A stretch of DNA of 34,897 bases, taken from Clostridia bacterium. GTDB taxonomy: Bacteria > Bacillota > Clostridia > Oscillospirales > CAG-272. The stretch lies in NCBI GenBank assembly GCA_017508605.1, contig JAFVYN010000155.1, forward strand, positions 1 to 34,897. The letters run 5' to 3'. The notes below the pieces were generated by a model. It saw nothing but the letters and a program-made list of their open reading frames with translations. It had not been told where the DNA came from and did no database searches. The position numbers and the translations under genes are program-made. Positions 1 to 7,101 of the stretch are shown in pieces; the stretch's first letter is position 1, and every line of letters begins with the position of its first letter.

Positions 1-2
1 CA

Positions 3-683
3 GTCTATCACGGCACGGGCAAGGGGGTGGCTGGAACCGGCCTCCGCAGCGGCGGCAATGGTCAGCAGCTGCGTTTCGCTGATGCGCTTTACGGGGACAC
101 CTCGCCCACGGGCTATGCCGTCGACGGCTATTTCCTGTCGGGTGATAAGAGCGGCAAGATCAATGCGGCGCTGTCCGGAACAAGGAACTTTACCATCGGC
201 GCATACGTTCGCATGGAGGATCTGAACTCCGACAACGTCATTCTCGCCAAGGGCGACACACAGGTCACCATCAAGATCGACAGCAGCGGCAGACTCGAAT
301 TCTTCGTCTACCGCGGCAACTGGGATGCCATCATTACCGTCAATCCCGCCCAAGCGGGCCTTGCGGTCAATCAGTGGGAATATGTGGTCGGCGTCCATGA
401 CGGCGCAAACCTCTATCTCTATGTCAACGGCAAGCTTGTCGGCACGGCAACCAATGCCGCGGGATCGATCAACACAAACTCGACTGCCTGGGGCGTTGGC
501 GCAGACCCCGAAGCGGGACGCTACGGCAGAAGCTCGTTCGCTTACGCGCACGTGATCCCCTACGCCGCATCGGGCACGGAGATCGCCGCAACCTATGAGG
601 CTCTCAAGAACGGCACCGCTCCCGCATACGGTCCCGAGGATGCCGTCGTCTGGTACGATTCCTCGAAATTCGACTATCAATAA
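3..683 (+). CDS. LamG/concanavalin A-like domain protein, 3' end (5' truncated)
   Basis: The reading frame is open to the left edge, so this is the C-terminal part of a longer protein. About 165 residues form a LamG/laminin G-like (concanavalin A-like) beta-sandwich: a strand reading FTIGAYVRM, then a run typical of the family, NQWEYVVGVHDGANLYLYVNG, and a final AYAHVIPYAASGTEI strand. Such domains bind carbohydrate or act as spacers in large secreted enzymes such as glycosidases and phosphoesterases; the catalytic part, if any, lies outside the window. The protein ends shortly after the domain in VVWYDSSKFDYQ. A shared terminator follows, with the convergent yebC gene beyond it. Domain class is fairly sure; the whole-protein function cannot be known from here. 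Confidence 0.75.
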   Translation, partial: VYHGTGKGVAGTGLRSGGNGQQLRFADALYGDTSPTGYAVDGYFLSGDKSGKINAALSGTRNFTIGAYVRMEDLNSDNVILAKGDTQVTIKIDSSGRLEFFVYRGNWDAIITVNPAQAGLAVNQWEYVVGVHDGANLYLYVNGKLVGTATNAAGSINTNSTAWGVGADPEAGRYGRSSFAYAHVIPYAASGTEIAATYEALKNGTAPAYGPEDAVVWYDSSKFDYQ

Positions 684-690
684 TCCAAAC

Positions 691-743
691 GCAACCAACG
701 GTTGCCAAAAAAACAGGAGTCAAGGGTTTCCTTGACTCCTGTT
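691..743 (-). terminator. Terminator for yebC, shared with the convergent LamG gene
   Basis: A perfect 14-bp stem (712-725 with 730-743) closes a 4-base loop. Read on the minus strand the stem is followed by a run of T (complement of the A run at 707-713), so it is a strong intrinsic terminator for the argS-yebC operon. On the plus strand the trailing tract is poorer. A second small inverted repeat, GCAACC/GGTTGC, lies at 691-705. Confidence 0.85.
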
Positions 744-764
744 CTTGTTCATCGAAAGCAGTTT

Positions 765-1499
765 TTATGATTCTTCGCAGTTCGACCAGTTGTGATAAAC
801 GTTGGTGACATCATCGTCATCGTCGAGAGTCTCGAGAAGACGGCTCATGTTCTTGATGGCGTCCTCGTCCTCAAGCTCAACGTAGGTCGAGGGGATCTTG
901 TCCTCGTCTGCCGAGAGGATCACGTAGCCCATGCCCTCCAGCGCCTCACGGACTGCCTTCAGGTCGCTGACCTCGGTGGTGACCTCATAAGCGCCGTCCT
1001 CAGCCGAGAAATCGGCAGCACCCGCCTCAAGCGCATCCTCCATCAGCTTATCTTCATCCTTCACGCTCGACGCGTCGATGACGATCACACCCGTGTCGGC
1101 AAACATATAGGAAACGCAACCGGTAGCACCGAGATTGCCGCCAAACTTATCGAAATAGTGGCGCACGTTACCTGCCGTGCGGTTCTTGTTGTCGGTCGCG
1201 GTGGTAACGATGAGCGCGACGCCCGACGGACCGTAACCCTCATAGGTGATCTCGTCGTAATTGGCAACGTTGTTGCCCGAATATTTTTCGATGACACGCT
1301 TGATGTTATCGTTCGGTACATTCAAGCTCTTGGCTTTGGCAATGAGGTCGGCAAGCTTGCCGTTGGAAACGGGATCGGGACCGCCGTCACGGATGGCAAT
1401 TGCCATTTCCTTACCGATCTTGGTGAAGACCTTCGCTCTCTGAGCATCGGTCTTCTCTTTTTTGTGCATTATATTTTTCCATTTGCTATGTCCGGACAT
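765..1499 (-). CDS. yebC: YebC/PmpR family protein
   Basis: A 244-residue protein of normal length for the YebC/TACO1 family. The N-terminus MSGHSKWKNI and the following segment with AQRAKVFTKIGKEM and PVSNGKLADLIAKAK are the family hallmark; the acidic C-terminal LETLDDDDDVTNVYHN is also typical. The family was long annotated as transcriptional regulators; later work links YebC/TACO1 proteins to helping ribosomes through difficult (for example proline-rich) sequence. It is the second gene of an operon with argS, 26 bases downstream of the argS stop, and has a good AAAGGA ribosome binding site. Pairing with a translation gene fits a translational role. Confidence 0.93.
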   Translation of the reverse strand: MSGHSKWKNIMHKKEKTDAQRAKVFTKIGKEMAIAIRDGGPDPVSNGKLADLIAKAKSLNVPNDNIKRVIEKYSGNNVANYDEITYEGYGPSGVALIVTTATDNKNRTAGNVRHYFDKFGGNLGATGCVSYMFADTGVIVIDASSVKDEDKLMEDALEAGAADFSAEDGAYEVTTEVSDLKAVREALEGMGYVILSADEDKIPSTYVELEDEDAIKNMSRLLETLDDDDDVTNVYHNWSNCEES

Positions 1500-1525
1500 A
1501 TCTTAATTCCTTTCTTATATCAGCA

Positions 1526-3214
1526 CTAAATTTTTTCGGGTGTTTTGAGACAGATCAGCGCCAGTGCCTCACGGATGACCGTACGGGTCGCCTTCACGAG
1601 GAGTACACGGCTTTCGTTGACCTCGCCTTCGGAGGAGATAATACGGCAATCCTGATAGAATTTATTGAATGCCGTAGCGACCTCCAGGCTGTAACGGGTA
1701 ATCACAGAGGGTTCATAATCGCGGATGGCAGCCTTCACCGCTTCGGGGAAACGGGAAAGAACCTTCACAAGAGCAAATTCGGAGGGCTCTGTCAATGCTG
1801 TTGCCCTGCCCGTAATATCTCCGGTCTTGGAGAGGATCGAAGAACAGCGCGCGTAGGTGTACTGCGTGTAGGGACCGGTATTCCCGTCAAAGGAGAGAGC
1901 ATCCTCCATATTGAAGTCGGAATCCTTGATCCTGCCGTTCAGAAGATAGTAGAAGACGATCGCGCCCACACCGACCGCCTCAGCCGTCGCTTCCTTGTTT
2001 TCGAGCGCGGGATTCTTTTCGTTGATGACGTCGAGACATTTTTCGACGGCTGTCGAGAAGAGATCACGCAGAAGGATCACGTTACCGGTACGGGTAGCGA
2101 GCTTTGCGCCCCCGATCGAGATCGTGCCGTAAGGAACGTGAACAAGCTTGTCAGCCCAATCGTAGCCCATCATCTCCACGACCTTGAACCACTGAGCGAA
2201 GTGCAGGCTCTGACCCGAGGAGGTCACGTAAATGCACTTGTCGAAATCGTAGGTGCGCTTGCGGTAGACCGCCGCCGCGATGTCACGGGTGGGATAAAGT
2301 GTCGAGCCGTCACGCTTCAGGATCAGGCAGGGCGGCATATTGTATGCCTCGAGATTCACGATGGTAGCACCGTCATCAAGGGTCAGAAGTCCCTTTTCAC
2401 GCATGAGTTCGATCTGTTCAGGCATCTTATCGGTATAAAAGGCTTCGCCGTTGTAGGAGTCAAATTCGATGCCGAGCTGATCGTAGGTCTTTTTATATTC
2501 GGCAAGCGAGATCTCGATAAACCATTTCCAGAGCGCGATATTCTCTTCGTCACCAAGCTCAAGCTTGTGGAATTCGGCTCTTGCCTCATCATTCAGAGCA
2601 GGATCTTTTTCGGCTTCCTCATGAAATCTGACGTAAATGCGAACAAGCTCGTCAACGCCGCCCGCTTCAACCTCCGCACGACTGCCCCAACGGCGATAGG
2701 CACAGATGATCTTGCCGAACTGCGTACCCCAGTCGCCGAGGTGATTGATACCAATACAGGTATAGCCGAGGAATTCATGAAGCTTTTTCAAAGAGTGACC
2801 AATCACTGTTGTGCCGAGATGACCGATATGGAAGGGCTTGGCAACGTTCGGGGAGGAATAGTCAAGCACGACGGTCTTGCCCTTGCCCTCTTCGGATCTG
2901 CCGTAGTTCTCACCCTCTGAGACGATCTTGTTAACCGTCGCCAAATAAAAGTCGGTGTCCAGTGTGAAGTTCAGATACCCGCCCATGGCACGCGCTTCCT
3001 TAACGCCCTCGCAGGAAAACGAATCCCTGAGAGCGGATGCGATCATAACGGGAGATTTGCGCATTGCCTTGGCAAATTTAAAGCAGGGGAGTGCCAGATC
3101 ACCCATCGCGCTGTCGGGGGGATATTCCAGCATCGCCGCGATCTCATCGGGAGAGAGCGCGCCATCCACAAGAGTGGCTATGGTTTGGGCAATCTTCAGT
3201 TTGAGTTCTTGCAT
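1526..3214 (-). CDS. argS: Arginyl-tRNA synthetase (ArgS)
   Basis: A class I aminoacyl-tRNA synthetase that charges tRNA-Arg in the cytoplasm. The 562-residue protein has the N-terminal ArgS additional domain (residues 1-90), the HIGH motif within VAKPFHIGHLGTT (about residue 130), the GDWGTQFG segment, and the region GGAKLATRTGNVI where ArgS enzymes carry a degenerate KMSKS loop. The C-terminal anticodon-binding domain ends in ALICLKTPEKI, comparable to the usual APERM-like end. It has its own promoter at 3288-3316 and an AAAGGA ribosome binding site; the leader is only about 70 bases, too short for a T-box. It ends with TAG, the only amber terminal codon among the complete genes here; the next in-frame stop is TGA one codon later. 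Confidence 0.96.
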   Translation of the reverse strand: MQELKLKIAQTIATLVDGALSPDEIAAMLEYPPDSAMGDLALPCFKFAKAMRKSPVMIASALRDSFSCEGVKEARAMGGYLNFTLDTDFYLATVNKIVSEGENYGRSEEGKGKTVVLDYSSPNVAKPFHIGHLGTTVIGHSLKKLHEFLGYTCIGINHLGDWGTQFGKIICAYRRWGSRAEVEAGGVDELVRIYVRFHEEAEKDPALNDEARAEFHKLELGDEENIALWKWFIEISLAEYKKTYDQLGIEFDSYNGEAFYTDKMPEQIELMREKGLLTLDDGATIVNLEAYNMPPCLILKRDGSTLYPTRDIAAAVYRKRTYDFDKCIYVTSSGQSLHFAQWFKVVEMMGYDWADKLVHVPYGTISIGGAKLATRTGNVILLRDLFSTAVEKCLDVINEKNPALENKEATAEAVGVGAIVFYYLLNGRIKDSDFNMEDALSFDGNTGPYTQYTYARCSSILSKTGDITGRATALTEPSEFALVKVLSRFPEAVKAAIRDYEPSVITRYSLEVATAFNKFYQDCRIISSEGEVNESRVLLVKATRTVIREALALICLKTPEKI

Positions 3215-3287
3215 AATTCGTCCTTTCCGTTGTATCGGGATACCCTTCCCGAGCTACAATGACGTTTCTTTTTTTACACACATAGTT

Positions 3288-3316
3288 ATTGTATCACATT
3301 CTTCTTTTGATTGCAA
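3288..3316 (-). promoter_or_regulatory. Promoter of argS-yebC
   Basis: On the minus strand: -35 TTGCAA (3311-3316), a 17-base spacer, and -10 TACAAT (3288-3293) preceded by TGA, giving an extended -10. It lies about 75 bases upstream of the argS start. Confidence 0.8.
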
Positions 3317-3453
3317 CCGATTCGGAAAAGATTTTTTCCGTTTTTTGTGAAAATCTTTCATCTGTTTTCTGCACCCGCAGAGGGACATTCTCATATTCCT
3401 CGAAAGATATTCACAAAAAAAGCAAAAACATGTCGATATGAAAAAACTCTCTC
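3317..3453. other. AT-rich spacer between divergent argS and alpha-CTD promoters
   Basis: The 319-base intergenic region 3215-3533 holds the two divergent promoters. Between them the only structure seen is a 7-bp hairpin, CGGAAAA/TTTTCCG at 3323-3340, followed on the plus strand by six T (3341-3346). It looks like a small plus-strand terminator with no gene before it. No ORF is supported here. Confidence 0.5.
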
Positions 3454-3482
3454 TTGATTTTTTCGACAAAGTATGATATAAT
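3454..3482 (+). promoter_or_regulatory. Promoter of the alpha-CTD-like gene
   Basis: -35 TTGATT (3454-3459), 17-base spacer, -10 TATAAT (3477-3482) with an upstream TGA (extended -10). The gene start follows 52 bases later with GGAGG at 3521-3525. Confidence 0.8.
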
Positions 3483-3533
3483 TAAAAAAAATATGCTCGG
3501 ATAACCCGCTACATAAGAACGGAGGCTATCACA

Positions 3534-3908
3534 ATGACAGATACCAAAAAAATAGCAGAAGTATTATACGATGCAGTCAACGAACACGGTCTGCTTTCAA
3601 CCCTTTACAGTGTTTTCGGCCCTCGTATCAGCTTCTCCCTTCCCCTTACTGCCAAATCCTGCGACACGTCCCTTGACGACATGGAATTTTCGGTTCGCGC
3701 GTCCAACGCGCTGAAGCGCGCCGGCATGTTCCAGATCCGTCAGATCGTCGATGTCATCAATCAGGGAGAACTGCCCCGCATCCGCAACCTCGGTAAAAAG
3801 ACAGAAAATGAGATCGGCACCCGCCTTCTCGTCTTTGGTTACTGCCATCTGACCCCCGCAGAACAAAAAGCGTTTTTACAGGACCTTGTAGAGCGTAATC
3901 TCGTGTGA
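3534..3908 (+). CDS. Stand-alone RNA polymerase alpha C-terminal-domain-like protein
   Basis: A 124-residue protein whose residues about 45-102 match the RNA polymerase alpha-subunit C-terminal domain (alpha-CTD). Seen directly: LDDMEFSVRASNALKRAG (compare LELTVRSANCLK in E. coli alpha) and IRNLGKKTENEI (compare the NLGKKS helix-hairpin-helix). Arg55 and Asn58 line up with Arg265 and Asn268, the residues that contact the DNA minor groove, and the Gly and Lys of NLGKK are kept; the Ser after them is Thr. The alpha N-terminal assembly domain is absent; instead there is a 44-residue N-terminus of no recognised family. Its own promoter, a GGAGG ribosome binding site 8 bases before ATG and its own terminator make it a single-gene unit. 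It might bind AT-rich DNA or act as a transcription cofactor; this is inference. A degenerate rpoA fragment is unlikely given the intact motifs. Confidence 0.75.
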   Translation: MTDTKKIAEVLYDAVNEHGLLSTLYSVFGPRISFSLPLTAKSCDTSLDDMEFSVRASNALKRAGMFQIRQIVDVINQGELPRIRNLGKKTENEIGTRLLVFGYCHLTPAEQKAFLQDLVERNLV

Positions 3909-3916
3909 CACGCTCC

Positions 3917-3953
3917 CATACCGACGCATATACTGTCGGTGTGAGAATTTTTT
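3917..3953 (+). terminator. Terminator after the alpha-CTD-like gene
   Basis: A 9-bp stem (3917-3925 with 3935-3943, one G-T pair) with a 9-base loop, followed by six T at 3948-3953. Confidence 0.75.
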
Positions 3954-3995
3954 CTCTGACACACAAAACTCTACAAGATATTTATCTTTTCGTGA

Positions 3996-4025
3996 TATAC
4001 TATCCATTACGGCAGGAAAGGGAGG
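3996..4025 (+). promoter_or_regulatory. murA -10 region and ribosome binding site
   Basis: TATACT at 3996-4001 preceded by TGA forms an extended -10; no good -35 is visible 17 bases upstream. A long Shine-Dalgarno AAAGGGAGG (4017-4025) lies 10 bases before the murA ATG and fixes its start at 4036. Confidence 0.6.
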
Positions 4026-4035
4026 TTTTCAAGAT

Positions 4036-5319
4036 ATGGAAAAAATCGTGATCTGCGGCAAGCGCCCGCTGAACGGTACCGTGCGCATGGCAAGCATGAA
4101 AAACGCCGCGCTTCCCATCATCTTTGCGACCGTTCTTGTCGGAGAACGCTGTATCATCAAAGATCTTCCCGATGTTTCGGATATCAATTTGTCCCTTGAG
4201 ATCCTTGTACAAATGGGTGCTGTCTGCGAAAGAAACGGCAGAGAAACGATGATCGACACCTCGTCGATCGATCCCGATACCGACATTCCGCTTGAACTTG
4301 TCAAAAAAATGCGCGCGTCTTACTATCTTGTGGGCGCACTTCTCGGCAGATACCAAAAAGCACGTGTCGGATACCCCGGTGGCTGTGATTTCGGCACTCG
4401 GCCGATCGATCAGCATCTTAAGTGCTTTTCCGCGCTCGGCGCAAAGGCTGATGTAGTGGGCGGTTATATCGTCGCTGATGCTCCCGACGGTCTGTACGGC
4501 TCTCATATTTTCTTTGATGCCGTCTCGGTCGGCGCCACGGTCAATGCCATTCTCACCGCCGCCTGCGCCGAAGGAATGACCGTCATTGAACGTCCCGCCC
4601 GCGAGCCGCACATCGTAGCTCTTGCGAATTTTCTCAATGCCTGCGGCGCCAATATCTCAGGTGCGGGTACTGATTCCATCAAGATCCGCGGTGTCAAAAA
4701 GCTTCACGGCACGCTCGACGGCGAAATGATCCCCGATATGATCGAAGCGGGCACCTTTATGGCAGCCGTAGCCGCAACCGGCGGCAAGGTCACCATCGAA
4801 AACGTCATTCCCAAGCATGTGGAATCCATCACCGCCAAGCTGATCGAAATGGGTGTCACGGTTGAAACCGACGAAGACAACGAAACCGTCACGGTCGAAC
4901 GCGATCCCGACAAAGATCTTTCCCGTATCATGGTCAAGGCGCTTCCCTATCCCGGCTTTCCCACCGATATGCAGCCCCAGATCTGCGCTCTCACCTGCTT
5001 TGCCAAGGGCACAAGCTATGTCTCGGAGGGCGTCTGGGACAATCGCTTCCGCTACGTGGAGGAGCTGATCCGCATGGGTGCGCATATTCTTGTCGAAGGT
5101 AAAACTGCCGTCATTGAGGGCGGCTATGTTCTCAAAGGCACGGAGGTCACGGCGGTGGATCTGCGCGGCGGTGCCGCCATGGTCATCGCGGGGCTTGCCT
5201 CTGAAGGCGTGACTGCCATTGACAATATTGATCTCATCAAGAGAGGCTATGACGATATTGTCGGCAAAATGAAGGGGCTTGGCGCCGACATCCGCCTTGT
5301 CACATTCCCCGATACCTAA
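4036..5319 (+). CDS. murA: UDP-N-acetylglucosamine 1-carboxyvinyltransferase (MurA)
   Basis: Catalyses the first committed step of peptidoglycan synthesis, transfer of enolpyruvate from PEP to UDP-GlcNAc, in the cytoplasm. The 427-residue length is normal. Lys22-Asn23 in the N-terminal MKNAALP sit exactly where the E. coli active-site pair does. The mobile loop YPGGCDFGTRP carries Cys117, equivalent to Cys115, so the enzyme should be of the fosfomycin-sensitive type. The general base is Asp311 in YPGFPTDMQPQ (D305 equivalent), and Arg403 in KRGYDDI matches Arg397. Many Clostridia carry two murA copies; which one this is cannot be said from the window. A terminator follows the stop codon directly. 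Confidence 0.95.
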   Translation: MEKIVICGKRPLNGTVRMASMKNAALPIIFATVLVGERCIIKDLPDVSDINLSLEILVQMGAVCERNGRETMIDTSSIDPDTDIPLELVKKMRASYYLVGALLGRYQKARVGYPGGCDFGTRPIDQHLKCFSALGAKADVVGGYIVADAPDGLYGSHIFFDAVSVGATVNAILTAACAEGMTVIERPAREPHIVALANFLNACGANISGAGTDSIKIRGVKKLHGTLDGEMIPDMIEAGTFMAAVAATGGKVTIENVIPKHVESITAKLIEMGVTVETDEDNETVTVERDPDKDLSRIMVKALPYPGFPTDMQPQICALTCFAKGTSYVSEGVWDNRFRYVEELIRMGAHILVEGKTAVIEGGYVLKGTEVTAVDLRGGAAMVIAGLASEGVTAIDNIDLIKRGYDDIVGKMKGLGADIRLVTFPDT

Positions 5320-5320
5320 T

Positions 5321-5349
5321 AACGGTGGATCTTCGATTCACCGTTTTTT
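5321..5349 (+). terminator. Terminator between murA and the pseudouridine synthase gene
   Basis: An 11-bp stem (5321-5331 with 5335-5345, one G-T pair) around a 3-base TTC loop runs straight into six T (5344-5349). It starts 1 base after the murA stop codon and ends 22 bases before the next ATG, so the downstream gene must depend on read-through or on a promoter inside murA. Confidence 0.8.
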
Positions 5350-5371
5350 CATAAAAAAGAAGGAAACAGCG

Positions 5372-6358
5372 ATGCAAATACTCAAGATCAACAAAAATGA
5401 CGCGGGACAGCGTCTCGACAAATTTCTCATGAAGACTCTGCCCAATCTCCCCGCCTCGATGCTTTATAAATCCATTCGCACCAAGAAGATCAAGCTGAAC
5501 CGCAAACGCTGTGAGATCGGCACGGTGCTTTCCGAGGGCGATGAGATCCAGCTTTTTCTGAAGGACGAGCTTCTGGAAAAAAAGAAGACCGATGATGCCT
5601 TCCGCAAGCTCACGCCCCGCCTTTCGATCGTTTATGAAGACGAAAACCTGCTTCTTGTCAACAAACGCGCAGGTCTTCTTGTGCATGCCGACGACGGCGA
5701 GGATCAGAACACTCTGATCTCACACATCAAGGCATATCTCTATGGCAAAAGAGAGTACGATCCCGACCGTGAGCAGAGTTTTGCGCCCGCTCTTTGCAAC
5801 CGCATCGACCGAAATACGGCAGGCATCGTGATCGCCGCCAAAAACGCCGAGGCCCTTCGTCTTGTCAACGAGGTGATCAAAAACCGCACGGTCGACAAAC
5901 GATATCTTGCCGCTTGTCATGGAATCTTTGAGAAAAAAGAAGATACGCTGTCGGGCTTCCTTGTCAAGAATTCCGATCAGAATCTCGTGAAGATCTACAC
6001 CCATAAGCCCAAAAACCTTCCCCCACACGAAGTCAAGGAGATCCACACGCGCTACCGTGTGCTTGCCGAAAAGGATCATAACAGCCTTTGCGAGGTCGAG
6101 CTTCTGACAGGAAGGACCCATCAGATCAGAGCGCACCTGGCTTCGATCGGTCATCCCCTGATCGGTGACGGCAAATACGGCGTCAACAAGGAAGACCGTG
6201 CCAAGGGCTATAAATTTCAGGCACTTGCATCCTATCAGATCGCCTTCACCTTTCCTGAGGACTCCCTGCTTTCCTATCTGAACCAAAAGATCTTCGCCTT
6301 AGACCCCGCGTCGGTGTGGTTCGTCGGCGAGCTGTTCGGACCCGATGCCATGACCTAA
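5372..6358 (+). CDS. RluA/RluC-family 23S rRNA pseudouridine synthase
   Basis: Isomerises uridine to pseudouridine in RNA, most likely 23S rRNA. The 328-residue protein has an S4 RNA-binding domain at residues 13-62 (QRLDKFLMKTLPNLP) and the RluA-family catalytic domain, with the catalytic aspartate Asp146 in LCNRIDRNTAG and the motif ELLTGRTHQIRAHLASIGHPL. The start at 5372 follows an AGAAGGAAA ribosome binding site; an in-frame upstream start at 5279 would overlap murA and add unrelated residues. Motifs resemble RluC more than RluD, but the exact target uridines cannot be assigned. A second family member lies at 11078-11920. Confidence 0.9.
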   Translation: MQILKINKNDAGQRLDKFLMKTLPNLPASMLYKSIRTKKIKLNRKRCEIGTVLSEGDEIQLFLKDELLEKKKTDDAFRKLTPRLSIVYEDENLLLVNKRAGLLVHADDGEDQNTLISHIKAYLYGKREYDPDREQSFAPALCNRIDRNTAGIVIAAKNAEALRLVNEVIKNRTVDKRYLAACHGIFEKKEDTLSGFLVKNSDQNLVKIYTHKPKNLPPHEVKEIHTRYRVLAEKDHNSLCEVELLTGRTHQIRAHLASIGHPLIGDGKYGVNKEDRAKGYKFQALASYQIAFTFPEDSLLSYLNQKIFALDPASVWFVGELFGPDAMT

Positions 6359-6386
6359 GTCAGGGACATTTTCCATCCTATAAAGC

Positions 6387-6421
6387 AAAAAGGACTTTTG
6401 CCCGAGGGCAAAAGTCCTTTT
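6387..6421. terminator. Bidirectional terminator between the pseudouridine synthase and peptide gene copy 1
   Basis: A near-perfect stem of about 16 bp (6387-6402 with 6405-6421) built of AAAAGGACTTTTGCC and its complement, ending in T runs on both strands. It serves the plus-strand synthase gene and the minus-strand peptide gene. Confidence 0.9.
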
Positions 6422-6438
6422 CGTTCATTCAATTTGAA

Positions 6439-6564
6439 TTAAGCCAGCTGATCCCAGTCAACGACCTTAAGGCCGCCTTCGGTTTCAACTTTGACGCCCG
6501 AAACAAGAACGACGTCGTTCGTGTTCAGAACTTCAATGGCTACTACAGGGGTTTCATATTTCAT
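6439..6564 (-). CDS. Small 41-residue protein, copy 1 (identical to copy 2)
   Basis: A 41-codon ORF too short for usual gene callers. The product starts MKYETPVVAIEVLN, continues through NDVVLVSG and ends KVVDWDQLA. It has a good ribosome binding site (AAAGGAAGGA, about 6570-6580), its own promoter (6690-6718) with an ~118-base leader, and its own terminator. Its amino-acid sequence is identical to copy 2 at 6934-7059, although 17 of 41 codons differ, every one at a synonymous third position. This is strong evidence that it is translated. There is no signal peptide and no cysteine. The shape (conserved MKYE-P head, VSG in the middle, short variable-looking tail) could suit a peptide precursor, but no modification or export enzyme is in the window. 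No function is assigned. Confidence 0.85.
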   Translation of the reverse strand: MKYETPVVAIEVLNTNDVVLVSGVKVETEGGLKVVDWDQLA

Positions 6565-6683
6565 GAGAAAGTCCTTCCTTTCAAATTAAATTTTCGGAAT
6601 ATGGATATGCCTGAAGATGGGGAGCAAAGCTCAAAACCGCTATGCGGAATCTCACCAATGCTGCTTATTTCTTCAACTGTACT
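6565..6683 (-). ncRNA. Structured 5' leader of peptide gene copy 1
   Basis: About 118 bases separate the predicted transcription start from the peptide start codon. In the transcript two short perfect hairpins follow each other: CCGC/GCGG with a 3-base loop (6637-6647) and GAGC/GCTC with a 3-base loop (6622-6632), inside a G-rich and C-rich frame. No known riboswitch consensus was recognised. Copy 2 has no such leader. Confidence 0.35.
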
Positions 6684-6689
6684 GCCTAT

Positions 6690-6718
6690 ATTTTACTAAA
6701 TTTAATCAAGAAAGTCAA
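6690..6718 (-). promoter_or_regulatory. Promoter of peptide gene copy 1
   Basis: Minus strand: -35 TTGACT (6713-6718), 17-base spacer, -10 TAAAAT (6690-6695). The bases before the -10 are TTTAG, so there is no extended TG. The same TTTAG-TAAAAT core is found in the promoter of the PA14 gene at 10031-10059. Confidence 0.75.
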
Positions 6719-6873
6719 GTGCATTATGAAGAATTCGCAAAATTCTACACCTTATTTTTTATATTTTGTATTGATTGACAAAAACACGCACATGTTTTTG
6801 GGCAATCTCACGATTTTTGTCCCTTATTGATACACATCTATACAAATTATACGGTTTTCTTCTTGTCATTATG

Positions 6874-6916
6874 CCCAAAAAAACAACACCCACAAAAGCG
6901 GGTGTTGTTTTTTGGG
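6874..6916 (-). terminator. Terminator after peptide gene copy 2
   Basis: A long inverted repeat pairs CCCAAAAAA-CAACACCC (6874-6891) with GGGTGTTG-TTTTTTGGG (6900-6916) around an 8-base loop, with one unpaired A. On the minus strand it ends the peptide-2 transcript in seven T. The rest of the 369-base stretch 6565-6933 holds the promoter and leader of copy 1 and an AT-rich segment (about 6720-6870) with no supported ORF. Confidence 0.8.
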
Positions 6917-6933
6917 TTTGGAGATAAGCTTAC

Positions 6934-7059
6934 TTATGCGAGCTGATCCCAATCAACGACCTTAAGGCCGCCTTCGGTTTCAACCTTAACGCCGGAAACG
7001 AGAACGACGTCATTCGTGTTGAGAACTTCGATAGCAACAACGGGAGTTTCGTACTTCAT
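6934..7059 (-). CDS. Small 41-residue protein, copy 2 (identical to copy 1)
   Basis: Encodes exactly the same 41 residues as 6439-6564 (MKYETPVV... ending VVDWDQLA) with different codons at 17 positions. It starts 42 bases after the stop codon of the 963-residue PA14 protein gene, on the same strand, with AGAAAGG and AGGA upstream as ribosome binding site, and ends at a strong terminator. It is therefore probably co-transcribed with the PA14 gene, whereas copy 1 is expressed on its own. The arrangement suggests the peptide is needed both alongside the secreted protein and separately. Function is unknown; see the first copy for description. Confidence 0.85.
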   Translation of the reverse strand: MKYETPVVAIEVLNTNDVVLVSGVKVETEGGLKVVDWDQLA

Positions 7060-7101
7060 AATAAGATCCTGACCTTTCTAAATGATTATGGTAAATGTAA
7101 A

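Noticed and set aside
3215..3290. T-box leader for argS
   Set aside because: The leader is only about 70 bases and has no T-box motif or specifier stem.
6600..6665. Possible cobalamin riboswitch (minus strand contains GGTGAGATTCC)
   Set aside because: Only this short piece resembles the B12 aptamer; the B12 box (GCCACTG) and the surrounding helices are missing.
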